Source of the DNA: UBA4615 sp046046245
GTDB taxonomy: Bacteria; Pseudomonadota; Gammaproteobacteria; Burkholderiales; Burkholderiaceae_E
NCBI GenBank assembly: GCA_046046245.1
Contig: JBJOKE010000008.1
Span: 129,485 to 193,484, forward strand
Length of the DNA: 64,000 nt
Direction: 5' to 3'
The notes under the pieces are model-generated. The model was not told the DNA's origin. It did not search any database and worked only from the letters and a program-made list of their open reading frames with translations. The translations under genes were made by a program, and so were the position numbers. Positions 40,855 to 49,006 of this stretch are shown piece by piece (within the stretch, counting starts at the first letter, position 1; each line of letters begins with the position of its first letter).

Positions 40855-41268
40855 TCAGCCCGCACGGTTGCGCATCCAGTCGGCGGTCTGGCCGAAGGCC
40901 TCGAGCAGCCGGTCGAACAGCGGCTGCGGCACCTGCTGGTCGGCCATCGCCTCGGCCATGCACAGCAGCCACTGGTCCCGTTCGCGCGAGGCGATCGGGT
41001 ACGGCAGGTGCCGCGCGCGCAGCCTCGGGTGGCCGAAACGCTCGATGTAGTGGTTCGGGCCGCCGAGCCAGCCGCAGAGGAACCAGAACAGCCGGTCCCA
41101 GGCGTTGTCGAGGGGCTTCGGGTGAATCGCGTGCAGCTCGGCGAAGCGCTCGTCCAGCGCCATCAGGTCGTAGAACCGGTCGACGAGCGCGCGCACGCGC
41201 GCCTCGCCGCCCAGCAGCTCGAACGCGGTCGCATCGGCCGCGCCGGCTTCGTCTCGGGCATCGCTCAT
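40855..41268 (-). CDS. Group II truncated haemoglobin
   Basis: A 137-residue haem protein. The proximal His lies in GHPRLRARHLPYPI and the group II Trp(G8) in RDQWLLCMAEAM. FYDLMALDERFAELHAIHP supplies the CD region with Tyr/His for the distal pocket. Such globins bind O2 or NO. It is upstream of rmuC and divergent from the phytanoyl-CoA dioxygenase-like gene with only 54 bp between starts. TAGAAT lies 6 nt before the ATG with no Shine-Dalgarno, suggesting a leaderless message. Confidence 0.92.
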   Translation of the reverse strand: MSDARDEAGAADATAFELLGGEARVRALVDRFYDLMALDERFAELHAIHPKPLDNAWDRLFWFLCGWLGGPNHYIERFGHPRLRARHLPYPIASRERDQWLLCMAEAMADQQVPQPLFDRLLEAFGQTADWMRNRAG

Positions 41269-41274
41269 CGTGCC

Positions 41275-41280
41275 ATTCTA
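41275..41280 (-). promoter_or_regulatory. -10 element 6 nt before the globin gene
   Basis: TAGAAT (minus strand), a 5-of-6 match to TATAAT, ends exactly 6 nt before ATG 41268. No -35 box is evident. Confidence 0.5.
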
Positions 41281-41309
41281 GGCGAGTCGCGAGCGCCTCC
41301 CGATCGCGA

Positions 41310-41315
41310 TAAGCT
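41310..41315 (+). promoter_or_regulatory. -10 element 7 nt before the phytanoyl dioxygenase gene
   Basis: TAAGCT (within GATAAGCT) is 7 nt from ATG 41323 with no ribosome site between. With the element on the other strand at 41275, both divergent messages would be leaderless. Confidence 0.35.
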
Positions 41316-41322
41316 CGCTGCG

Positions 41323-42159
41323 ATGAACGGACCGCCCCCGTCCGGCGAGACCGGACCGCCCGACGATGCGAGCGTCGCCGCCTACCGCCGCGACGGCGCG
41401 GTCGTGCTGCGCGGCGTGCTTGCCCCGAGCGAGCTCGCGACGCTCGAGCGCGGCATCGAGGCGAACCTCGCCGCGCCCTCGCCGCTCGGGCTGGTCGCGA
41501 GCCGGCCGGACGACCCCGGACGCTTCGTCGAGGACTTCTGCTGCTGGGAGCGGATTCCCGAATACGCCGCGATCCTGCGGGACTCCGCGCTGCCTCGCAT
41601 CGCCGCGCGCCTGATGGGCAGCCGCGGCGTGCGCCTCTACCACGACCACCTGCTGGTCAAGGAGCCCGGCACACGGCAACCCACGCCCTGGCACCAGGAT
41701 CAGCCCTACTACAACGTCGACGGCCGGCAGAACGTCAGCTTCTGGATCCCGGTCGACCCGGTGCCTCGGGCAGCGAGCCTCGAATTCGTCGCGGGCTCGC
41801 ACGACGGCACGTGGTACGTCCCGCGGACCTTCCTCGCGCGCGAGGCGCGGTGGTTCCCCGAAGGCTCGCTCGCCGAGGTGCCCGATGTCGCCGCGCCCCC
41901 GATGCGCGACCGTGTGATCGGCTGGGCGCTCGAGCCCGGCGACTGCGTGGCCTTCCACATGCTGACGCTCCACGCGTCGGCGGGCACCGGACCGGGGGCG
42001 CGCCGACGCGTGTTCAGCGCGCGCTACCTCGGCGACGACGCCACGCACGCGCCGCGGCCCTGGCAGACATCGCCGCCCTTCGAAGGGCTCGCCGCGCGCC
42101 TGCCGGCCGGCGCGCCGATGGACGACCCGCTGTTCCCTCGGGTCTGGCCGAGGGCGTGA
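41323..42159 (+). CDS. Phytanoyl-CoA dioxygenase-family Fe(II)/2-oxoglutarate oxygenase
   Basis: A 278-residue non-haem iron oxygenase. The iron facial triad is visible as PWHQDQPYY (His-x-Asp) and a distal His in FHMLTLHASAG. RRRVFSARYLGDD contains the 2-oxoglutarate-binding Arg. VSFWIPVDPV and the SHDGTWY block are usual for PhyH relatives. It hydroxylates a small molecule; family members act on phytanoyl-CoA, ectoine or halogenated precursors, so the substrate is open. Divergent from the globin gene. ATG 41323 has no Shine-Dalgarno. Confidence 0.88.
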   Translation: MNGPPPSGETGPPDDASVAAYRRDGAVVLRGVLAPSELATLERGIEANLAAPSPLGLVASRPDDPGRFVEDFCCWERIPEYAAILRDSALPRIAARLMGSRGVRLYHDHLLVKEPGTRQPTPWHQDQPYYNVDGRQNVSFWIPVDPVPRAASLEFVAGSHDGTWYVPRTFLAREARWFPEGSLAEVPDVAAPPMRDRVIGWALEPGDCVAFHMLTLHASAGTGPGARRRVFSARYLGDDATHAPRPWQTSPPFEGLAARLPAGAPMDDPLFPRVWPRA

Positions 42160-42242
42160 GCGCCGGCGGCGCGCCGGATCGGCGCACTGCAGGGTCGCGG
42201 GCGACACGTGCCGTACGCCGGGGGCGAGCGAGTCGCTTCCGT

Positions 42243-42248
42243 TAGAAT
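42243..42248 (+). promoter_or_regulatory. -10 element upstream of the PAP2-eptA pair
   Basis: TAGAAT 45 nt before ATG 42294. No -35 or PmrA-box pair (CTTAAG-type repeat) was found. Confidence 0.4.
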
Positions 42249-42293
42249 CGGGTCGCGATCGACGGTCTCCCGACGGCCGATGCTCCTCGACCG

Positions 42294-43031
42294 ATGCAGA
42301 ACCGCCGCCCCTTCTCCCTGCGTCCCCAGTTGTTCGTCGTGCTCGCCCTCGCGCTGGCGGGCTGGATGGCGGGCGCGAGCGGCCTCGACGCGGCGATCGC
42401 CCAGGCGCTCTTCGATCCCGCGATGGCGGACTTCCCCGCGCACCGCTCGGCCGTGCTCGAGACCGTCGGGCATCACCTGGCGAAGTCCGCAGTCTGGATC
42501 GTCTGGTTCGTGCTGGTCGGTGCCGCGATCGCGTCGCACCGGGTCGAGCGCCTCGCGCCCGCACGGCGCGCACTGTGGGCTGCGGTGATCGCGATGGCCC
42601 TCGGGCCGGCGACGGTGGCGACGCTCAAGCTGTTCACCGGCCCGCGCTGCCCCTGGGACCTGGTCGAGTTCGGCGGCCACGGGCGACAGGTCGCCGAATG
42701 GTTCGTCGGACGGGCCGAGGCCGGTCACTGCTTCCCGGCGGGTCATGCGGCGGGTGGCTTCTCGCTGATCGCGCTCCACTTCGCGGGCCTGGCGACCGGC
42801 GACGCTCGGCTGCGCCGCACCGGGCTGTGGGCGGGCATCGCCTGCGGGATCGCGTTCGGCGCGGTCCGCATGGTGCAGGGGGCACACTTCCTGAGCCACA
42901 ACCTCTGGGCCGCCGCGGTGGTCTGGGCGGTCGCCGCCGCCGTCTTCGCGATCGCGTTCCGCGCGCCGGCCGCCGCGGAACCGGCCGCGGCGCCGCCCCG
43001 ACGCCCGCGTGCCCCGGAGCGCTCGGCGTGA
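42294..43031 (+). CDS. PAP2-family membrane phosphatase
   Basis: A 245-residue integral-membrane acid phosphatase. The phosphate site is recognisable: KLFTGPRCP (motif 1), CFPAGHAAGG (motif 2, PAGH for PSGH) and VRMVQGAHFLSHNLW (motif 3). The motif-3 position normally Asp is His here, leaving the charge relay altered. Close coupling to eptA (GTGA overlap) points to lipid A or undecaprenyl-phosphate dephosphorylation in envelope modification. About five hydrophobic helices. The C-terminus is a cytoplasmic Ala/Pro-rich tail. Confidence 0.88.
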   Translation: MQNRRPFSLRPQLFVVLALALAGWMAGASGLDAAIAQALFDPAMADFPAHRSAVLETVGHHLAKSAVWIVWFVLVGAAIASHRVERLAPARRALWAAVIAMALGPATVATLKLFTGPRCPWDLVEFGGHGRQVAEWFVGRAEAGHCFPAGHAAGGFSLIALHFAGLATGDARLRRTGLWAGIACGIAFGAVRMVQGAHFLSHNLWAAAVVWAVAAAVFAIAFRAPAAAEPAAAPPRRPRAPERSA

Positions 43032-44656
43032 GCGCCCTCGCCTCGAAGCGCCCGGTCGTCGGCGCCGAGACGCTGATCCTCGCGGTCTCGGTCTTCCTCG
43101 CCGCGACCGCCAACGGGCCCTTCTGGCACGGCGTGCTCGCCGGACGCGACCCGGTTGCGCCAGCCAGCTGGGGCTTCGCCACGGCCACCACGGCGATCCT
43201 GGTGGCGCTGCACTTCGCGCTGCCGGCGATCGTCGGCGCACGCGTGGTGCTGCGGCCGCTGCTCGCGCTGCTGTTGGTCGCATCGGCCGCGGCCGGTTTC
43301 TACGCGAAGCGCTACGGAACGGTCATCGATCCGACGATGATCCGCAACGTCCTCGCGACCGACACGCGCGAGGCAGGCGAGCTGCTGACGCTCGACATGA
43401 TCGCCCACAACCTGCTGCTCGGCGCGCTCCCGGCCGCGGTGGTGCTGTGGGTACGGGTGAAGCAGCGGCCCTGGAAACGCGCTCTGGCGATCCGTGCGGG
43501 GACGGTCGCGCTCGCCGTCGTCGTCGGGCTCGGCGCGCTGCTCGCCGTGTTCCAGGATTTCGCGTCGACGATGCGCAACCAGAAGACGCTGCGCTACGCG
43601 ATCACGCCGGCCAACGTGGTCTGGTCGCTCGGATCGGTGGCCGCCAGCGGACTGGGACAGCAGGTCGCCCGGCGCGAGCCGCCCGACCCGGCCGAACGCA
43701 ACGCTCGCGACGGGCGTCGCCCGGCGCTGCTGGTGATCGTCGTGGGCGAGACCGTGCGCGCGGCGAACTGGCAACTGAACGGCTACGAGCGCCCCACCAC
43801 GCCGGAGCTCGCGGCGCGCGGCGACCTGGTGAGCTTCACCCGTGCGACCGCCTGCGGCACCTCGACCGAGGTCTCGCTGCCCTGCATGTTCTCCCCCTAC
43901 GGCCGCGCCGACTACGACGAGCGCCGCATCCGGAACACCGATTCGCTGCTGCACGTGCTCGCCCGCGCCGGGCTCCAGGTCCGCTGGCGGGACAACCAGG
44001 CGGGCTGCAAGGGGGTCTGCGCGGGCCTGCCCGAGACGAACCTGAGCCGCGAGACCGTACCCGGCCTGTGCGCCGACGAGCGCTGCTTCGACGAGATCCT
44101 GCTTCACGGGCTCGACGCGGTCGTCGAGGACGCGCGCGGCGACCTCGTGGTGGTGCTGCACCAGCTCGGCAACCACGGCCCCGCCTACTTCCGCCGCTAC
44201 CCGCCCGCGAGCCGTCGCTGGACGCCCGCCTGCGAGCGCAACGAGCTGCGCGACTGCAGCCGCGAGGAGATCGTCAACGCCTACGACAACGCGATCCATT
44301 ACACCGACCGCATGCTGGCGCGGACGATCGCCTTCCTCGAGGCGCGTCGGGACCGCTACGACGTCGCGCTGACCTACGTGTCGGACCATGGCGAGTCGCT
44401 CGGCGAGCGCGGTCTCTACCTGCACGGCGTGCCCCACGCGATCGCGCCGCGCGAGCAGCTCGAGGTGCCGATGTTCTGGTGGATCCCCGAGGACGCCGCC
44501 CGCGGGCTGCGGGTGGACCTGGCCTGCCTGCGCGAGCGCGCGAGCGGGCCGTCCGGCCACGACAACCTCTACCACTCGATCCTCGGACTGCTCGAGGTCC
44601 GCACCCCGCGCTACCTCGGGGATCGCGACCTGTTCGCCGGCTGCCGGACCGGCTGA
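43028..44656 (+). CDS. eptA: Lipid A phosphoethanolamine transferase (EptA-type)
   Basis: A 542-residue inner-membrane enzyme with about five N-terminal helices and a periplasmic sulfatase-fold domain. VIVVGETVRAANW gives the metal Glu241, CGTSTEVSLPCMFSP contains the nucleophile Thr280, and YVSDHGESLGERGLYLHGVPH holds the remaining zinc ligands. It transfers phosphoethanolamine from phosphatidylethanolamine to lipid A, lowering negative charge and thus sensitivity to cationic peptides such as polymyxin (family knowledge). GTG 43028 overlaps the PAP2 stop. Several Cys pairs typical of the family are present. Confidence 0.93.
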   Translation: MSALASKRPVVGAETLILAVSVFLAATANGPFWHGVLAGRDPVAPASWGFATATTAILVALHFALPAIVGARVVLRPLLALLLVASAAAGFYAKRYGTVIDPTMIRNVLATDTREAGELLTLDMIAHNLLLGALPAAVVLWVRVKQRPWKRALAIRAGTVALAVVVGLGALLAVFQDFASTMRNQKTLRYAITPANVVWSLGSVAASGLGQQVARREPPDPAERNARDGRRPALLVIVVGETVRAANWQLNGYERPTTPELAARGDLVSFTRATACGTSTEVSLPCMFSPYGRADYDERRIRNTDSLLHVLARAGLQVRWRDNQAGCKGVCAGLPETNLSRETVPGLCADERCFDEILLHGLDAVVEDARGDLVVVLHQLGNHGPAYFRRYPPASRRWTPACERNELRDCSREEIVNAYDNAIHYTDRMLARTIAFLEARRDRYDVALTYVSDHGESLGERGLYLHGVPHAIAPREQLEVPMFWWIPEDAARGLRVDLACLRERASGPSGHDNLYHSILGLLEVRTPRYLGDRDLFAGCRTG

Positions 44657-44691
44657 TCGATCGGCGGCCTGCGGGCCCCCGCGCCGCGACC

Positions 44692-47196
44692 TCAGGAGAG
44701 CTCGCGCAGCGTCGCGAGCGGTGGCGTGTCCACCACGCGACGCAGCCCGAGCCAGCCGGCCAGCATCGACAGCGCCGCGCCGGCGGCGACCGCTACCGGC
44801 ACCGCGAGCCAGCGCGGCTCGAACTCGAAGCGGAACACCTGGCCGGCGAGCACCGCGCCGATGGCGATCGCGCCGAGCGCGGCCAGCAGCCCGGCGAGCG
44901 CGCCGGTCGCGCCGAGCTCGAGCAGCTGCGCGCGGCGCAGCTGGCCGCGCGACGCCCCCAGCGCACGCATCAGCCCGGCCTCGCGGATCCGCTCGTCGCG
45001 CGAGCTGGCGAGCGCTGCGTAGAGCACCACGACGCCGGCCGCGAGCGTGAAGACGAAGAGGAACTGCACCGCGCGGACCACGTGGTCGAGGATCTCGCGG
45101 ACCTGCCGGACGATCGCCGTGGTGTCGAAGACGGTGAGGTTCGGAAACCGGGCGAGCAGCGACGAGATCGCCTGCGGCCTGGCCTCGGGCAGGTGGAACG
45201 CGGTGATCCAGCTCTGCGGCCGCGTCTCCAGCGCGGCCGGCGACAGGATCATGAAGAAGTTCACCTGCATCGAATCCCAGGCGACGCGACGCGTGCCGGT
45301 CACGATGGCCTCCACCGGCTCGCCGGCGACGTCGAAGGCGAGCCGGTCGCCGAGCGCGAGACCGAGCGTGCGGGCCATCCCCGATTCGACCGAGACCTCG
45401 GGCTTCGCCGGATCGATCCAGCGGCCGGTGGCGACCTGGTTGTGCGGCTGGATCGCGCTCATGTAGGACAGGTTCATCTCGCGATCGAGCAGGCGCCGGG
45501 CGCGGTCGTCGTCCATCTTCGCGGGATCGAGCTCGCGTCCGTTGACCGCGACCAGACGACCGCGGACCATCGGGTAGAGCGCGGCGCCGGCGATGCCGGC
45601 CTCGCGCAGCGCGGCGGCGACCGCGTCGCGCTGCTCGGGCTGGATGTTGATCACGAAGCGGTTCGGCGCGTCGGGCGGACTCGCCCGCTGCCAGCTGTCG
45701 AGCAGGTCGCCGCGGGTCACCGTGAGCAGCATCAGCGCCATCAGCCCCACCGACAGCGCCGCGGTCTGCGCGATCGACGCGCCCTGCCTGCGGCTCCACG
45801 ACGCGAGCGCGACGCGCAGCGCCGCGCCGCCGCGGCCGGCCACGTGGCGCAGCGGCGCGAGCAGGCGGATCGCGAGCCAGGCCACGCCGACGAAGACCGC
45901 GGCGCCGACCGCGAAGCCGCCGATCGCGTAGCCGGCGAGCTGGCGGTCGCCCGCGAACCACAGCAGCAGCAGCGAGAACGAACCGAGCGCGACGGCGGCC
46001 GCGACCCAGGCCGACGCGGGCGGCGCGCCCAGGTCGCGACGCAGCACGCGCAGCGGCGGCACGCCGGCCAGCCGCGCGAGCGGCACGGCCGCGAACCCCA
46101 GCACCAGCAGCAACCCGGCGAGGGTCGCCTGCAGCGCCGGCCACGGCGACGCCGGCGGCAGCTGCAGCACGATCGCAGGCCCCGCGAGCGCGACCAGCGC
46201 CAGATGGCCGAGCCAGCCGAGCACCGAGCCGAGCGCGCCGGCGGCGAGGCCGAGCCACAGCATCTCGAGCAGCAGCGCCGCCAGCAGCCGGCCCTGGACG
46301 AGCCCCAGCGCGCGCATCACCGCGCAGCCGTCGAGATGGCGCTGCGCGAAGCGGCGAGCCGCCACCGCGATCGCGACGGCCGCGATCAGCGCCGACAGCA
46401 GCGAGACCAGCGCGAGGAACTGCCGGGCCCGGTCGAGCGTGGCGCGCAGCTCGGGGCGCCCGCCCTCGAGCGTCTCGACGCGCGCGCCGCGCGGCAGGCG
46501 TGACTTGATCCATGCCTCGTACTCGGCCACGCGGACCGGCTCGCCGCGGACCATCAGCCGCCAGGTGACCCGGCTGAGCGGCGTGACCAGCCGGGTCGCG
46601 TCGAGGTCCTCCAGCGCGATCATCGCGCGCGGCGCGAGGTTCACGAAGCCCGCGCCCCGGTCGGGCTCGACGACGACCAGCCGCTCGACCCGGAACGCCG
46701 ACTCGCCGAGATGCAGCGTGCCGCCGGGCGCCAGGCCGAGCCCCGCGAGCAGCGCCGGATCGACCCAGACCGTCCCGCGGGCCGGCACGCCCGCGGCCGG
46801 CTCGTCGGGACCGTCGGCCGCGCGCGCGACGCGGACCGTGCCGCGCAGCGGATACCCCTCCGACACCGCCTTGACCGACGCGAGCAGCGCCGGCGGCGCG
46901 CCGGGCGCCTCGGCGATGGCCATGCTCGGGAAGGACACGGTGCGTGCGACCACGAGGCCGAGCCGCGCCGCCTGCGCCTCGAGCTCGGCACCCGGAGGCC
47001 CGTCGGCCGCGACGACCAGGTCGGCGCCGAGGAGCTGCCGCGCCTGCTGCCCGAGCGCCCCCTTCATCCGGTCGACGAAGAAGCCTACGCTCGCGATCGC
47101 TGCGACGGCGACGACCAGCGCGGCGGCGAGCAGGCGCAGCTCGCCCGCCCGCCAGTCGCGTCGTGCGAGGAGCCCGGAGAGGCGGATCGGATGCAT
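44692..47196 (-). CDS. FtsX-like ABC transporter permease (YbbP-type)
   Basis: An 834-residue membrane protein of the large MacB/YbbP permease class: one N-terminal helix, a big periplasmic domain (about 45-250), then repeated FtsX domains with helices near 265-345, 350-425, 700-760 and the C-terminus. LMRALGASRGQLRRAQLLELG is the conserved cytoplasmic FtsX coupling segment. Such proteins work with an ATPase (YbbA), which is not adjacent. It is the last gene of the LPS-type minus-strand run behind waaC (53 bp). Cargo unknown; lipids or lysophospholipids are possible. Confidence 0.85.
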   Translation of the reverse strand: MHPIRLSGLLARRDWRAGELRLLAAALVVAVAAIASVGFFVDRMKGALGQQARQLLGADLVVAADGPPGAELEAQAARLGLVVARTVSFPSMAIAEAPGAPPALLASVKAVSEGYPLRGTVRVARAADGPDEPAAGVPARGTVWVDPALLAGLGLAPGGTLHLGESAFRVERLVVVEPDRGAGFVNLAPRAMIALEDLDATRLVTPLSRVTWRLMVRGEPVRVAEYEAWIKSRLPRGARVETLEGGRPELRATLDRARQFLALVSLLSALIAAVAIAVAARRFAQRHLDGCAVMRALGLVQGRLLAALLLEMLWLGLAAGALGSVLGWLGHLALVALAGPAIVLQLPPASPWPALQATLAGLLLVLGFAAVPLARLAGVPPLRVLRRDLGAPPASAWVAAAVALGSFSLLLLWFAGDRQLAGYAIGGFAVGAAVFVGVAWLAIRLLAPLRHVAGRGGAALRVALASWSRRQGASIAQTAALSVGLMALMLLTVTRGDLLDSWQRASPPDAPNRFVINIQPEQRDAVAAALREAGIAGAALYPMVRGRLVAVNGRELDPAKMDDDRARRLLDREMNLSYMSAIQPHNQVATGRWIDPAKPEVSVESGMARTLGLALGDRLAFDVAGEPVEAIVTGTRRVAWDSMQVNFFMILSPAALETRPQSWITAFHLPEARPQAISSLLARFPNLTVFDTTAIVRQVREILDHVVRAVQFLFVFTLAAGVVVLYAALASSRDERIREAGLMRALGASRGQLRRAQLLELGATGALAGLLAALGAIAIGAVLAGQVFRFEFEPRWLAVPVAVAAGAALSMLAGWLGLRRVVDTPPLATLRELS

Positions 47197-47249
47197 CGGT
47201 GCGGCGCGGCCTGCGGGAGGGTTGACGGGTGGATGACGGGGTCGGAGGC

Positions 47250-48293
47250 TCACGAAGCCGGCATCGGCGCCGGGTCGGCGAGCATCCGCTCGAGCGCACC
47301 GGCCACGTCGGCCACCGGAGGCGTCCGACCGATGCCGCCGAAGCTCTCGCAGCGCGCGTCGCCGCTCACCGCACACTGGGTCGCGTCGAAGTCGCAGAAG
47401 ATGCCCACGGTCGGTCGGCCGAGCGCGCCCGCGAGATGCGTGAAGCCGGTGTCCAGTCCGGCGACCAGGCGGGCCCGCGCGACCAGCCCCGCCGCGTCGG
47501 CGACAGACAGGAACGGCGGCACCACCGAGGTCGGCGCGGGGTCGGCGATCCTGACGTCGGCACCGGTCTCCGATGCGTCGACGACCGTGCCGCCACAGCC
47601 CGCGGCGAGGCGACGCACGCGGTCGCGCTCCTCCGGGCTGCCCCAGAGCCAGGCGAGCACGAGCCCGCGCGCGGCGAGCATCCGGCCGATCTCGATCCAG
47701 CAGGCCTCGGGCCAGAGCTTCTCGGGGCGGCTCGCTCCCGGCACGAGCACCGCGAGCGGTCGATCGGTTGCCAGCCACGCGGGTGCGAAGACCGGCACGC
47801 GCAGGCCGAACCGCGCCGGCCCGTCGACGCGATAGCCGAACGCGGCCGCCGCGATCGCCCGGTTGCGGGCGACCACGTGCAACGACCAGGGCACCACCGC
47901 CCTGCGGTCGTAGGCGAGCGAGGCGAGCGGCTCGCGGGCCGACGACCATGACGGCCCGACCCGGTGCGCGCCGCGCGCGAGCCGCGCCACGGCCGCGCTC
48001 TTCAGCAGCCCCTGGCAGTCGACGATCCAGTCGTAGTCGATCTCGCGCACACGGTCGCGGAAGGCGCGCATCGCCGCCCGCGTGGCCGGCTCGCGAAGCG
48101 AGCGCCGCCACTTGCGCCAGGCGATCGGGATCACCCGCGCGACGCCGGGATTCATCGCCGGAATGCCCGCGAACGGCACCTCGGCGACCCAGTCGATGCT
48201 CGCGTCCGGCGCGTGCGCGAGCAGGTCGGACACCACCGGCTGCGCGTGGACGATGTCGCCCATCGACGACATCTTGACCACCAGTACCTTCAC
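47250..48293 (-). CDS. waaC: Lipopolysaccharide heptosyltransferase I
   Basis: A 347-residue GT-B glycosyltransferase that adds the first L-glycero-D-manno-heptose to Kdo2-lipid A. MKVLVVKMSSMGDIVHAQPV is the family N-terminus. IVDCQGLLKSA and GLDTGFTHLAGALGRPTVGIF (nucleotide-sugar site near 280-300) match WaaC. ASRPEKLWP holds the conserved basic residues. The start is clear. It is part of the envelope run patatin - DUF4254 - waaC - FtsX-like permease. Confidence 0.93.
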   Translation of the reverse strand: MKVLVVKMSSMGDIVHAQPVVSDLLAHAPDASIDWVAEVPFAGIPAMNPGVARVIPIAWRKWRRSLREPATRAAMRAFRDRVREIDYDWIVDCQGLLKSAAVARLARGAHRVGPSWSSAREPLASLAYDRRAVVPWSLHVVARNRAIAAAAFGYRVDGPARFGLRVPVFAPAWLATDRPLAVLVPGASRPEKLWPEACWIEIGRMLAARGLVLAWLWGSPEERDRVRRLAAGCGGTVVDASETGADVRIADPAPTSVVPPFLSVADAAGLVARARLVAGLDTGFTHLAGALGRPTVGIFCDFDATQCAVSGDARCESFGGIGRTPPVADVAGALERMLADPAPMPAS

Positions 48294-48320
48294 CGCGCGC
48301 GCTCCACGCGGCGCGCCGCG

Positions 48321-48968
48321 TCAGCCGCCACGAGCGCCCGCGCGCTGCCGCTCGGCCACCAGCACCGGGTTCAGCGTCGGGTCGTTGTACATCTTGAACT
48401 GCCGGTAGATCTTGAAGCGGCCCGTGCCCGTGGCGATCTCGTCGAGCAGGCGGTCATAGCACGATGCGAGGTCGTCTCGCTGCAGGCGCAGCTGCGCGAC
48501 CTTCGCCCGCGTGGTCTCGCGATGCGTCTCGTCGACGTCGGTGCGGACCGTCTGCAGCCCCATGTGATGGATCTTCAGCGCGAGGATCGACATGCGGTCG
48601 ATCATCGCGCCCGCGGTCTCGCTGGACAGGCGCGCGTCCTCGCGGCGCGGCCAGTCCGCCGTGGCGCGCAGCAGCGCATCGTCGATCCGCTCCATCGCGT
48701 CGTTGCGCGCCTGGTTGAACCGGTCGATGTGCCGCTTGTTCGCCGCGATCTCGGCGTCGGCCGCCCGGGTGCGGCGGGCGAGGTCCTCCTCGTTCCAGAG
48801 GGAACAGTTGAACCGATGGTTGACCAGGACCCAGCCCCAGGCCTCGGCCAGCGCGCTGGCGTCGGGGAGCAGCGTACGGGCCCCCGCGTCGTCGGCCGGC
48901 CAGTCGGATCGGGCGAGGCAGGCGTCGTGGAACGCGGTGATCGCTGAGGAGCGGACGGTGTCGATCAT
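48321..48968 (-). CDS. DUF4254 protein
   Basis: A 215-residue helical protein of unknown function. FNCSLWNEEDLARR, the INRY-like IDRFNQARNDAMERIDD and SETAGAMIDRMSILALKIHHM are the DUF4254 blocks. It carries no signal peptide. The family is often found next to LPS glycosyltransferases, as here beside waaC (27 bp away), so a cytosolic role in core-oligosaccharide assembly is a reasonable guess. ATG 48968 has TATCCT 8 nt upstream and no Shine-Dalgarno. Confidence 0.85.
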   Translation of the reverse strand: MIDTVRSSAITAFHDACLARSDWPADDAGARTLLPDASALAEAWGWVLVNHRFNCSLWNEEDLARRTRAADAEIAANKRHIDRFNQARNDAMERIDDALLRATADWPRREDARLSSETAGAMIDRMSILALKIHHMGLQTVRTDVDETHRETTRAKVAQLRLQRDDLASCYDRLLDEIATGTGRFKIYRQFKMYNDPTLNPVLVAERQRAGARGG

Positions 48969-48976
48969 GGTGGCGA

Positions 48977-48982
48977 AGGATA
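48977..48982 (-). promoter_or_regulatory. -10 element 8 nt before the DUF4254 gene
   Basis: TATCCT on the minus strand, 8 nt from ATG 48968, with no ribosome site. It would give an internal promoter within the envelope gene run and an almost leaderless message. Confidence 0.35.
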
Positions 48983-49006
48983 CCCGCGTTCGCGCGACGT
49001 CCCGCT

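Noticed and set aside
42160..42293. PmrA box controlling the PAP2-eptA pair
   Set aside because: No CTTAAG-type direct repeat is present; only a TAGAAT -10 hexamer stands out.
42743..47299. A 1518-codon minus-strand open frame
   Set aside because: It lies antisense to PAP2 and eptA and out of frame with the FtsX permease; the translation is Arg-rich repeats with no domain.
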